A stretch of DNA of 64,000 nt from Neoechinorhynchus agilis (taxonomy: Eukaryota > Acanthocephala). This document shows positions 36,375 to 46,035 of the stretch, one piece after another (the first letter of the stretch is position 1; each line of letters begins with the position of its first letter). Under the pieces are notes generated by a model. That model was not told where the DNA came from. It worked only from the letters and a program-made list of their open reading frames with translations, and did not search any database. A program made the position numbers and the translations under genes. The stretch is taken from NCBI GenBank assembly GCA_051530055.1, contig CM121342.1, positions 13,392,001 to 13,456,000 of the forward strand. Reading direction: 5' to 3'.

Positions 36375-36669
36375 TTTTTATCAAAAATAAAAAAAGGTAT
36401 TTTATGGCTCATAAATTAATTGGCGATTATCGTTAAATTTTCTGAAAAAGGCACGATTTTTATGAAGACATTGAATCCTTGGCGTCCTAATAAACTATAG
36501 TGATCAGTCAAACAATTCTTAAACGACATTACGACATTTAACTGTTAAAGAGAAGTCGCTTAGTAGGACAAAGAGACGCGATAAAATGGGAAGATGATCT
36601 TCTTTGAGATCTCAATCAATTCGCTTTTTTCACAGTCCCGAAATCCTTTTCTTCATTTCGGTGACGTTA

Positions 36670-37375
36670 TAATAATAACAAGTTTATTGGATGCAAAGAA
36701 AGGTTTAGGAGGACCCATGTACCTTTGGGTTCTCATTCGTTAATATGGGCATATGCAGTCGAGGGATGTCCCTTCGGGAGGTAATATCTGGTCGGAGGTA
36801 TGTCTATTCGGGCGTTCGGGTGAGGATGTGTCCGTTCGATTGAGAAGATCCGGTTGGGTTGGAATGTCCGTTCTGGTGGGAATTAGTGTTTATTGCTTAC
36901 AGGAGTGCTTGTAAGGTCGGTCTTTCCTCAGAATCATTTCATATTATGATATCCGAGAAGATTGGGCAGCATGGAAAGAGGAGCGTAGATATAAGGAGGT
37001 TCGAGGTATAGGAGGGTGAACGAATTAGGATTACGAGTGTTGTGCTCGTGTGAAAAAAGAGCGATATGTGGAATAAATTGTGGTGGTAGGGTTGAGACTG
37101 CAGCAACCCCCTCACGCTGACGGCATTCCCTCGCTAATTTTTGATATTCTGGTGAAATAAAGCTGCTGCACGGGGATAATTCGTGATATTACTCACACGT
37201 CTTCCTATCTCACCCATCAGTTTAAGCGCCGACTCTCCTGGGACTATGGATGGTGCGAATAAAATGCCTCTCTTGAGGTGCTATTTGTGTGGACAAATCG
37301 GCCAAGCCCAACGCCAGTATTGTGAGCAGAATCTCGGGATCAGTGGAGGCAGCAGCGGAGTAAAAGAATAATAAT
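36670..37375 (+). mobile_element. Repeat family A copy followed by gag fragment (LTR-type fossil)
   Basis: 36670-37060 is the longest family A copy: an ataataacaag start, gaggacccatgtacctttgg hairpin, degenerate units, then ctttcctcag and a tgatatccgagaag box also seen at 41500. At 37180-37370 a short frame has CYLCGQIGQAQRQYC, a zinc-knuckle-like motif typical of Gag. This suggests family A may be the terminal or leader part of a Gypsy-like element, but I could not show paired LTRs. Broken, only a small part remains. Confidence 0.5.
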
Positions 37376-37439
37376 AACACGTTTTCTTGGATTTTTATTT
37401 TCGGGGTATAATATACTATCTTTTGTTAGTTTTGCCACC

Positions 37440-40400
37440 CCGGATCACTAATTTATTTCCGATATTTCACATCGGATAATTCCGACTTTTCCCCAAGCTT
37501 TGCCATCTAAAACACGAACATTATAGCCTTATCCTGTGGATTGGCAATCATCGGGCAAACTTTTCATCAGCCACTAGAACCTCTGAGTTAGGACATCACT
37601 GCCATTTCAAGGACATTTTTAAACTGATATGTTTGTTTTGTTACTTTCCATCGGTTGAACTGAGCAGCCTATTTCGATGGCTTCCATTATCAACCAATTC
37701 CGTAAATATGGCTGCACGCTAGTCACACATTCGCTAAATCAGAATCAATTTGATGTCCGCAATTCACCGCATGATTAGATATGGCTGAGGAAGAGTCATT
37801 GCGCATGTATGCATATTTGTGATGTGAGATCTTTTTACTACATATACATACATATTTTTGCTGAGTCCCTGTTTTGACTGTCGCACATATTTGGTTGGGT
37901 AGGCCTTGTAGTGGACCTCATATACAACTTCATGCAGCTCATATTTTGGCTGATTTAGGGATGCCACCAAGATTCCCACTCTTTATATTGTACGCATCGA
38001 TCGTCTTGTACAGGTAACGCAAATCCCGTCTAAGACTCGATTGAATTTCATTACCCACAAATTGTATCTCTATATATTTGGGTGCGACGACTAACAGTAA
38101 CATCCAGAAATTTGATAGAACCCCTCTCACTCTCTTTTGCTGTTACAGCCAATTTGATGTTACTGTATCTCGAATCCAACAATTCATTTAACCTTTTGAC
38201 ATTTGTGTTATCTTCGGATCCTCATGCACATTTGTAAGAGTTCCTTCCTTTGGGGTTTGTTAAATTACATTCTTTTAAATCACGGTGAAGTATTGGAATC
38301 GCAAGGTTGATCGCTGAGTCCAATGGCACTCTTGTTAATAGAGACTTGACATCAGCAGAGATCATTCTATATTCTGTATTCCCGTGCGCCTTCAATCTTC
38401 TTAGGAAATCTACACCAGATGATGCTGTGTACTTCCTAGCTGTTTTGCTGCGATACGCAATGGAGGATTTGTAAGCTTAAAATGTTAGAGACTCGATGCT
38501 TTGAAAGACCTGCCAGTGTAAGTTGATCGATTTGATACCATTGCAGCTAAATATACTATATTTGCTGCCTTTGCCGAATGGTTAAAAGTGAGCCCTTAGA
38601 TCACTAAATCGTTAACGAGTTATTCACTACAATTAACAATCTGATTAATGGAGCTGCTCCCCATGACATAGATTGTTGTATCCACAATGAGAATGCTAAA
38701 CCATTAGGCTCCATGGTGAAAAAAACGAGATGAATATGAAAGCAAAGTTGTTGTTTACAGAATTGCGTGCATCGGATGTAGTAATTCCTATGTAAGTCAA
38801 ACAAACAATTTGGAAAAGAAGAACAAAAGAACACAAATATGCTCTGGGGAGGGGTACTGATGCCAGTTCTGCCATGCTCAAGCATTTTACATAACAAAGC
38901 AACTTCATGGACATCGAAAACGAAACCATTTTAGTGGAAAGTAAGTCCAAATTGAATCGCGTTATAGTGGATTATTCATGGACTTGATTGTGACAGTGGA
39001 CGAGAATAAGTCAGATTTGAAACTAAATCTAAGCGCAGTCTTAATTACCATCCCCTACTTGTTGAGTTTTGCCCTTGATAAAGGGAAGCGATTGTGTTGT
39101 AATATCGGATTGAATATATACATTACCTCAATTTCCGTGAGTTTATAGCTGAAGAAGAGTCATTGCGCATGTATGCATATGCATATTTGTGATGTGAGAT
39201 CTTTTTGCTGAGTCCCTGTTTGGAAACGGTTCGCTAAACTTAAAGAAAAGGCAAATCAAGAATGGGAAATTATCATCGGATTATTATACTCTCACGATAT
39301 CACATGGCTCAATGACTACGTGATACTCCGATCGATGAAGTACTAAGATTATCTCGACGCAAACACGAAAGGAAACTAATTTTATTACTAAATGCCATGT
39401 GCAGACCTTTGATAATCTTTCGAAACGAACATTTAGTGATGGAGAAACGAGCTTAATAAACGAAGGACCGAATTTCATTAAGGTTACCTTCCATAACAAT
39501 AACGAATTTAGACCTACGGAAGCACTAAGATCGGTGGCACACTATGACAGTAAACCATCGAGTATCAATGAAGCGAATAAAAGATCGATAAGTAAAACGT
39601 CAAGAATGTTACAAGACCTGAAAAACGATAATAATATCACAATTCGTAAAGCGGATAAAGGGAAGATGTTGGTTGCAGTCGACAAAGGAGAGTACAATCC
39701 CATGCTCTCATCTTACTCGGTAATTTCAAATTTAAAGAGCTTAACAAGGATCCAACTAAACCTCGTGAAAAACAAATCAATGATTTCTTAAAAAAGCAAT
39801 TACGAGATGGTAAATTATGTGATACATTGTATCACAGATGTAGATCCACAAATGGGAAAAATGCGTTTTTATACCTCCTTCCAAAGGTGCATAAACAAGA
39901 ACTCAGCTTCCGTCCGTCTGCAACCAACTCGATAGCAAAAGACATCAATCGTTTGCTCAGGTTGAGCATGGACGACTATGAACATAACATTAAATATGGT
40001 GCACACTACGCAAGGACTAGATCTTTACACCGCTGATGTAGTGTCTTTATTCACAAATGTCCGGATTCAAGAATCTATCAATTTAGCTGCTAAGAAGCTG
40101 GTCAGTGCATGCAAGGAGACCTCACGAAATTTCTAGGAGATTGGAGCCAAGCATTATTGTGGTGTACGACAAAGACGGTCTACCAATTTGAAGATAAATT
40201 CTACGAGCAACACGATGGTGTTGCTATGGGATCACCTCTAGCTCCAACCCTAGATGAATTGTTCATGCGAGAGTAGGAAAAAGATATGAAAAGTTTGCTC
40301 CATCATCGAAAATAACACAGATGCCAAAAGGTTAAATAAACTGTTGGATTCGAGATACAGTAACATCAAATTGGCTGTAACAGCAAAAGAGAGTGAGCGG

Positions 40401-40940
40401 GGTACTATCAAATTTCTAGATGTTACTGTTAGTTGCCGCCTACCTTCCTTACAAATGATAAAAACAAGTGTGCCCAGGAAACCACACTTAGCCTGATATC
40501 CATTCCCGGATTCATACAAAATAACTGCGACAGTGTCCCTGTTTCTGAGAGCTCATTAAATATGCTCAATTTACAGGGTACGACAGGCTGAAATAAGCTT
40601 GATTACTCAGGCTCTGAGAGCAATTAGCTATCCAGAAGCAGCGATAAGAAGAGCTTTCCACAAAGCCAAGAACATCGCAAATAGACACGAGACAAATCAT
40701 GACAGGTACTGAGAATGGCAAACCCAAATATATGTGGATGAAATTCAATCGAAATTTAGAAGGGATTTGCGTTACCTGTACAAGACGATCAATGTGTACA
40801 GTGTAAAGAGTGGGAATCTTGGTGGTATTCCTAAAATCTGCAAAAATATGAGCAGCATGAAGTTGTAAGAGTGGGAACCTTGGTGGTATTCCTAAAATCG
40901 GCCAAAATAGGAGCAGCATGAAGTTGTATATGAGGTCCAT
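37440..40940. mobile_element. Penelope-like retroelement cluster, partly inverted copies
   Basis: Minus-strand pieces lie at about 37770-38170 and plus-strand pieces from 38600. The plus strand holds GIY-YIG nuclease text near 38750-38900 and a terminal-repeat-like block at 39060-39240. From 39400 it holds reverse-transcriptase text: TIRKADKGKMLVAVDKGEY, then YLLPKVHKQELSFRPSATNS, DVVSLFTNV and a GVAMGSPLAPTL block near 40210. The same block ending LRYLYKTI..KSGNLGGIPK occurs near 37990 (minus) and 40760 (plus), and a 55-bp tandem copy sits at 40820-40925. Frames are broken many times, so no active copy is present. Hammerhead-like motifs occur in the end blocks. Confidence 0.8.
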
Positions 40941-40944
40941 TGCA

Positions 40945-41085
40945 AGGACTGTTCTCAGATACCTCCAGAAGGTGGGACTGCATTTCGTCCCCTTTGATGT
41001 GCGTCATCGGTGGTAACAGATTCGAACCCATTGACCCTTAACTGGGACTTGGAGCATTAGTCCACTTGACCACCTCAGCACACTG
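40945..41085 (-). mobile_element. tRNA-derived SINE with intact A and B boxes
   Basis: On the minus strand the head reads tgtgctgaggtggtcaagtg (A box TGGTCAAGTGG), then ggttcgaatct (B box) about 45 bases later, a Ser/Leu-tRNA-like spacing. The body aaaggggacgaaatgcag and a cctccagaaggtgg remnant follow. It directly follows Penelope-like sequence (gaggtccattgcaaggact), so it probably inserted there. Confidence 0.78.
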
Positions 41086-41299
41086 CGGAATGTACAAACT
41101 TCGCCGCTTTAGCCTAAATAAGCTTTCCGATTTTTTTAGAATTTTTTATATGTGGCTCAGCCGGCAGTCTCTTGATAACCAAAAATCGGGGAACTGACTG
41201 TCCATTCGGCCGTGTATGGAAAAAATATATATCAAAAGACTACCGACTGAGCCACATATAAAAAATTCTAAAAAATATAATGTTCGTGTTTTAGATGAC

Positions 41300-41345
41300 A
41301 AAGCTTGATAATGTCGGCATTATCCGACGAAACATCGGAAATAAA
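41300..41345 (+). repeat. Hammerhead-like motif
   Basis: GCTTGATAATGTCGG, cattat loop, CCGACGAAACATCGGAAATA. A related minus-strand copy is at 37450-37510. Stem GTCGG/CCGAC is followed directly by GAAAC. Confidence 0.5.
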
Positions 41346-41439
41346 TTAGTGAACTTGGGTCCGGGGTGTTGGACTTCATGTTGTTTGAAGGTAGGTAAAA
41401 GGAAACTCTTTCTTAAAGAGTGATTTTTGTCAAACAAAA

Positions 41440-42170
41440 TATGTTTATTTTAGAGTGGAAAACGGTTCCAGTCGGGTGGGAAAGTTGGTTGTTACTGATG
41501 CGGAGAGTTTGTTAAGTTGGGTCTTTCCTCAGTTTCATTTCTGGTCATGATATCCGACAAGAATGGCAGCATGGAAAAAGATGAAAGGAATTGAAATTGC
41601 GAGTTCTGTGCTCGTGTGAAAAGGGGTAGTAGGTTTGAATGGCGTTTTGATTGTTTGTTGAAAATTTTATAAAGGCATTCATCGAAAATATAGAGCTGCC
41701 GGCCAATTTGAATTTTGTCCCCTTGGAGAGGAGGCTTTAGTCAAAAATAAAGACGTTTGGGATTTTTTAAACGAGCAAGCGTTATTTTTCTGGAAGAAAG
41801 CTAACAAAATTCCATCGATGTTTTTATAACATTTTTTATGCGTAGCTTAGTCGGTAATTTACTATATGGCTGAATTATAGACACACAGTCTACTGATTTT
41901 TAGTCAAGGAAGCGCTCAATGCTCATGACCGTACAGTTATAAGTTTGTAAGAATCCCTCCGGATCCTCAAATACCTACCCAAGTGGCGGAACTCATCACT
42001 GAGTTTCATCCCTTCAGCGGCATTTCGTCCCCTTTGCTTGTGAGTCATCGGCGATCGTGGATTTTGAACTCTTTGACCCAAACTGGGATAAGGAGCTTTA
42101 GCTTACTTGACCACTTCAGCACAACTGCGGAATCTACAAACTTCGCCACATTTGTCTGGATAAGCTTGGT
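41440..42170. repeat. Family A tail fragment and a SINE copy
   Basis: 41440-41640 shares the gggtctttcctcagtttcat and gatatccgacaag boxes with the 36.9-kb family A copy. 41870-42150 is a minus-strand SINE: its head (gtgctgaagtggtcaagtaa) lies at about 42090-42125 and its tail (ttataagtttgtaagaatcc) at about 41935. No gene. Confidence 0.6.
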
Positions 42171-42400
42171 ATGAGATGGTGAATTACGTTTTATTGTCGT
42201 GCTGGTTAGCTAGTTATTAATTTTTGACTTTCGTTATTTTAGACTTTAGCAGACTGCTCACTTTTTTATGCTCACAACAATTTCTGCAAATCTCTCTTTT
42301 TCGCTATTGGAAACTTTTCCTTCTCGGAACTCAGCTCCATTGACGTCTCTGAGTTTAAAAACCGGCAATGATTATTTTTAGACACAAGTTCCTTGTAGAT

Positions 42401-42969
42401 ATGAGTCAGCAACCGAGCGACAAGAGCGAACAAAACGTTGTATTTTCAAGGCCTTGGTGGCTCAGCCAAAGTCCAGATCTAGCTCCGGATGTAGGCATTT
42501 CTGAATACGGTATAGATATGAAATCCGAACTTTCAAAGCACGTCCACGAGATGGAATCTAAGCTAAAAGTAATCGAAAATCTGCATCTTGAAATGAAACA
42601 TTATTTGTCTTAGGCATTAATCGATCACCTGGACGTAATAGTTGATGATTCAAAAGAAAACGAAGTTGGTGATAGGGGTATAGGTGAATTGCATGACGAT
42701 TTTACAAAAGTGTGTTGTGACTTTGAAGACTTTGCGGTCGGTTTTATATTCTAGTCTCAAATTTCTAACAGATTGTATAGAGGAACGCAATGAAAATTTG
42801 TAAAGTTGCCTCGGCTATCAAGGAGTTTACAAATCTGCCAAACTACGACATCGATATTAGTTCCAATCAATCCAAGTTCGATCAATGCATTGCACGTATT
42901 GAAACCGATATGGACTACGTTTCGAAGTTTAGGGAAAATCTTAGGCTTATCGGAAAGCGACGCAAGTAA
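42401..42969 (+). CDS. Coiled-coil protein, unidentified, three exons
   Basis: Exons 42401-42568, 42614-42736 and 42781-42969 join in phase 0 across 45- and 44-nt GT-AG introns; 159 residues. It starts MSQQPSDKSEQNVVFSRPWW. A helical, charged middle follows (MKSELSKHVHEMESKLKALI) and the end is basic (FRENLRLIGKRRK). Size and heptad-like pattern suit a subunit of a BLOC/BORC- or kinetochore-type complex, but I see no specific family signature. The short introns and clean phase make a real gene likely. Confidence 0.6.
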
Positions 42970-43282
42970 CCGATCCCTCGTTAGATATTAAATGTAAGCG
43001 ATTTAAACATCAGTGATTTTATTCTTTAGCTTCATTTTTTTATAATAGAAGCACATACAAAAATCAATCGGATTTTTCGAGCACTACTGTCAACAAAGAA
43101 TTGGGATCGTAGTTTTATCAAACGTTTCAACGAACAGTTCTTATGTTTTCCAACAGACACGTTAAAGTATGCAGTTTACTAAAAAAGTTATATAGTCTGA
43201 AATTGTTTAAAGCGGAACAGCGACAAACGAATTATTTTTGCCGAGGGTACTGGGGAATGCGATTGGAATTATTGTTTAGGTC

Positions 43283-43443
43283 TACACCCGGTAAATGACT
43301 TATTAAAGACGTTTTGAACCTCGTCAAGTTCATCATCCGCTTGCTAGTTAGTAATAATTCGATAGCGTATATTACTAACAAACAAATTGATGATGAACCC
43401 GACGAGGTTCGAAACTTCTTTAATAAATAATTATTTACGGGGA
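43283..43443. mobile_element. Foldback MITE-like element, second copy
   Basis: The same family as 9838-10025: inverted arms ending GTCTACAYCC.GTAAAT, each with a TTGATGA/GATGATGA box, a GAACCC/GAGGTTC hairpin and GAAAC, then TTTAATAA. Confidence 0.72.
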
Positions 43444-43497
43444 TGTAGACTTCTAAACAACAATTCCGAATTAGTTAAAGATAAAATCCATGAGTAT

Positions 43498-44080
43498 ATG
43501 GCGGTGGATAAAAAAAATATATATCCAAGAATCACTTTAATTGAAATATTTCTTCCAGTCACACTGGACTTCTTCAGTCAATTATCTAAAAAGGAATTCG
43601 GCAACCTCAATGTCTTATCCGGAGGTGCCCCTAACTTCAAAGAATAATCTGTCTTGTTTCCCTCGAAAGTATTGGTTCCCTGAAGGAACATGGTCTCGAT
43701 AATAACACGTTCAACCTTAAAATAATAACAAATTTATTTGAGAAAGAGCCGTTTTATTTGTTCCAATAAATTTCCCGGAAGCTTCAAGTTGCGACATGCT
43801 TCATATATAAAACCTCTATCTATAGAATCAAACGCTCTGCTAATATCTAATTGAACTACTGCTTTGTGCACCTTTGAGTGAGTACTGTTCAATCTATGAA
43901 TTTCTGTCAATAAAGTGTTCACGCTTTTGCCAGGGCACCTCCGAATAAGACGTTGAGGTTGCCAAATTTCTTTTTAGATAATTGACTGAAGAAGTTCAGT
44001 GTGACTGGAAGAAATATTTCAATTAAAGTCATCCGTTGATATAAAAAATTTCCCCACCGCCACATACAAATTCCGAATTA
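43498..44080. mobile_element. Inverted-arm element with an internal LINE fragment
   Basis: 43498-43630 and 43945-44075 are inverted copies (about 130 bp each) containing CTGAAGAAG, a CCAGT-GTG-ACTGG hairpin and AGAAATATTTCAATTAAAG. Between them 43735-43935 is a minus-strand piece of LINE reverse transcriptase (VVQLDISRAFDSIDRGF), nearly the same as 50512-50700 of the LINE below. Both LINE ends are cut. Confidence 0.7.
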
Positions 44081-44387
44081 TTTTTGTTTTTTTGGCATTG
44101 GCGCATTTCAACAAACCGTAGCTAAATTGAACATTACTCTTGAAAAGAGTTGCTTTTTAGCGAAGAAATGACAATATCTGAGATGTTCATGCGCCTTACA
44201 CCCGAAATCTTCTTTTTTGGAAGTGATATATCTCTGTAGTTCGAGTCTCGTATCAGATTTTCAAGCTTATACAATGCACCTAATTTTTTGACCATTCTAA
44301 GTGGACTATAACGAAATGAAATCGACTACAATTGAACCTTCGTCTTTCGGGAGGTTGGAACACTAGGATAGGCGATCACGCAATTAT

Positions 44388-44603
44388 TCACAATTGAAAT
44401 AGTGATCGCAGTACACAGAGATCAGTACGGATTTGCTTTAAATGTTCACTTAAATGACCTAAATGAGTTAGAGTGTAAGAAAAAGGGGCAACAGTGATTT
44501 GGCATCTCAAATGACAAGTGTAAGACTCAAAATTGTTGCTCTTGGCATCAGGTCGAACTCCTGAGACTGCGATGAAGCTGAGGAGCTCAGAAACTGGATA
44601 CAT
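44388..44603 (-). CDS. Possible small gene, unidentified
   Basis: Seventy-one codons from an ATG at 44603 to a stop at 44388, divergent from the methyltransferase gene by about 130 bp. The frame has three Cys and an LTHLGHLSEHL helix. No family recognised; it may be chance. Confidence 0.22.
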   Translation of the reverse strand: MYPVSELLSFIAVSGVRPDAKSNNFESYTCHLRCQITVAPFSYTLTHLGHLSEHLKQIRTDLCVLRSLFQL

Positions 44604-44731
44604 AGACGGCTAAAATCGCTATTAAAATTTGAAGAATGTCAACTTAATGTTATAAAATGCATAGATGATCGTTGCTCTATGAGAAATATGTTTCGCGTAG
44701 GGATTCCTTGTGATTGCCTACTGATTTCTAG

Positions 44732-45448
44732 ATGTGGGGCGTGGACGAGATAGACCACGATGAACTCAACGCTGCCGCATTGAACACAATACTCGAAATT
44801 TTCGCTGAATCGCCAGTTCATGTCGCGGAATCAGAGGATTGGAATCTGAGTCAGTTTTGGTATGATGAGCACACGTGTGAAATCCTAAGAAAGGAAATCG
44901 TGGCTCAAGTTACCGCTAATCACCATATTGCCTGCCTTTCTTGTCCGACCCTCTATAAAGCCTATCGTGTATTCGCCCTTTTCGTTGGTACATGAAGGCT
45001 ATATAAATATCTTAAAGCTAAAACAGCAATTCGAAACGTCGTCTTATTGGAATTCGATAGACGATTCTCATGTCGACAAAATGATCCTTCAATCTTGTTT
45101 TACGATATCAACGATCCAAGCAGCATTCCAGTGCGCCTTTACCAACGTTTTGATTTCATAGTCGCCGATCCACCATTTATATCCGAACAGTGCATGATAA
45201 ATCTAAAGCACTGCATCGAGAACCTAATGAAGCCCGAGACTAAAATTCTTGTTTGTACTGGAAAACTAATGTCTTCATTTCTTTTTGACATTCTTAAACT
45301 TAGAGTTCATTGTTTGACTTGAGCGTTGAACTCTGAGTGTGAATTAAGGCGATGCCGATTTGTTCCTATACATGATCGTAACCGTCTAAAAAATCCATTT
45401 GCATCATTCACCAATTTTAAGTGCAAAGTTCTTGACGAAGAAATTTAG
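44732..45448 (+). CDS. EEF1AKMT1-like: EEF1A lysine methyltransferase 1 (N6AMT2-type)
   Basis: Exon 1, from the ATG at 44732, gives ELNAAALNTILEIFAESP, SEDWNLSQFWYDEHT and HHIACLSCPTLYKAYR. A second exon near 45040-45309 gives EFDRRFSC, FYDINDPSSIPVRLYQRFDF, the catalytic VADPPFISEQC and ILVCTGKLMSS. A last exon (about 45350-45448) gives CRFVPIHDRNRLKNPFASF and stops at 45446-45448. This order matches EEF1AKMT1, a class I SAM methyltransferase of eEF1A Lys; the DPPF motif binds the target amine. The borders between exon 1 and 2 (about 44985-45040) and before the last exon are approximate. An AG directly before the ATG leaves room for an upstream exon. Confidence 0.87.
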
Positions 45449-45555
45449 ACGTAATAAATCGTTATTTAGCTCAAAAATAAGTGAATTTGCTGCGAGCGTG
45501 AGGAGTGCGTAGCGGAAAATCATTTTCTGGATCTACAACGGCTCTTTAGAAGCCG

Positions 45556-45820
45556 TCGTCGTTGGCCAACTCGGATTCGTCAGGTCTTCATCTCTGTGTT
45601 CCTGAGTGGGAGAGCACTCCAAATTTGATTCATTATATTGATTTCCATCAGCGAATAACAGGGATGTGGATCCTAACGCGTAATTCCTGATTTGGACGTT
45701 TGGTCGGAAAAAGGTGAGACGATTGTGACGATCGACACTTGCAGCGGTCACCAAGCTTCCGCTGATTCTTTATCACCGTTAGGGAGTTCCACCAGTAACA
45801 CCATTCACCTTCTAATGCTC
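45556..45820 (-). repeat. 265-bp repeat, inverted partner of 30255-30519
   Basis: Reverse complement of the 30-kb copy with no differences seen by eye. It lies in the spacer between the methyltransferase and the CELF gene. Confidence 0.85.
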
Positions 45821-46035
45821 CGGGTTCCTAACAGACCTGTCCGGCAACAGGCGCCAAACCGACATATGCCCGCTCCTAACTACGGTTAAGCAAGGTTGAG
45901 TTTATAACATCCAGTTTAGATGCAGCACCAATTCAGCCAACTTTAAATAACGCGCAAATTGCCAACCAGTTTTCTAATGACGTCATTAACTCTGGAAGAA
46001 TTTTATCATTGTGGCTTTCCGTTTAACTTTCCGTT

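Larger units (their letters stand above)
32441..36670. repeat. Segmental duplication 1, copy 1
   Basis: Homologous and in the same orientation to 53175-57911, with a few per cent difference by eye plus deletions. It carries a SINE (32750-32940), a deleted SLC17 pseudogene, and a decayed copy of the gene near 35.5 kb. The right edge cuts through what is the 3' end of the 103-codon gene at 57871-58182 in the other copy, which suggests the 53-58 kb locus is the source and this one the derivative. Confidence 0.9.

Noticed and set aside
41000-41082. A tRNA gene from the A and B boxes
   Set aside because: The sequence continues into a repeated body shared with other copies, so it is a SINE head.
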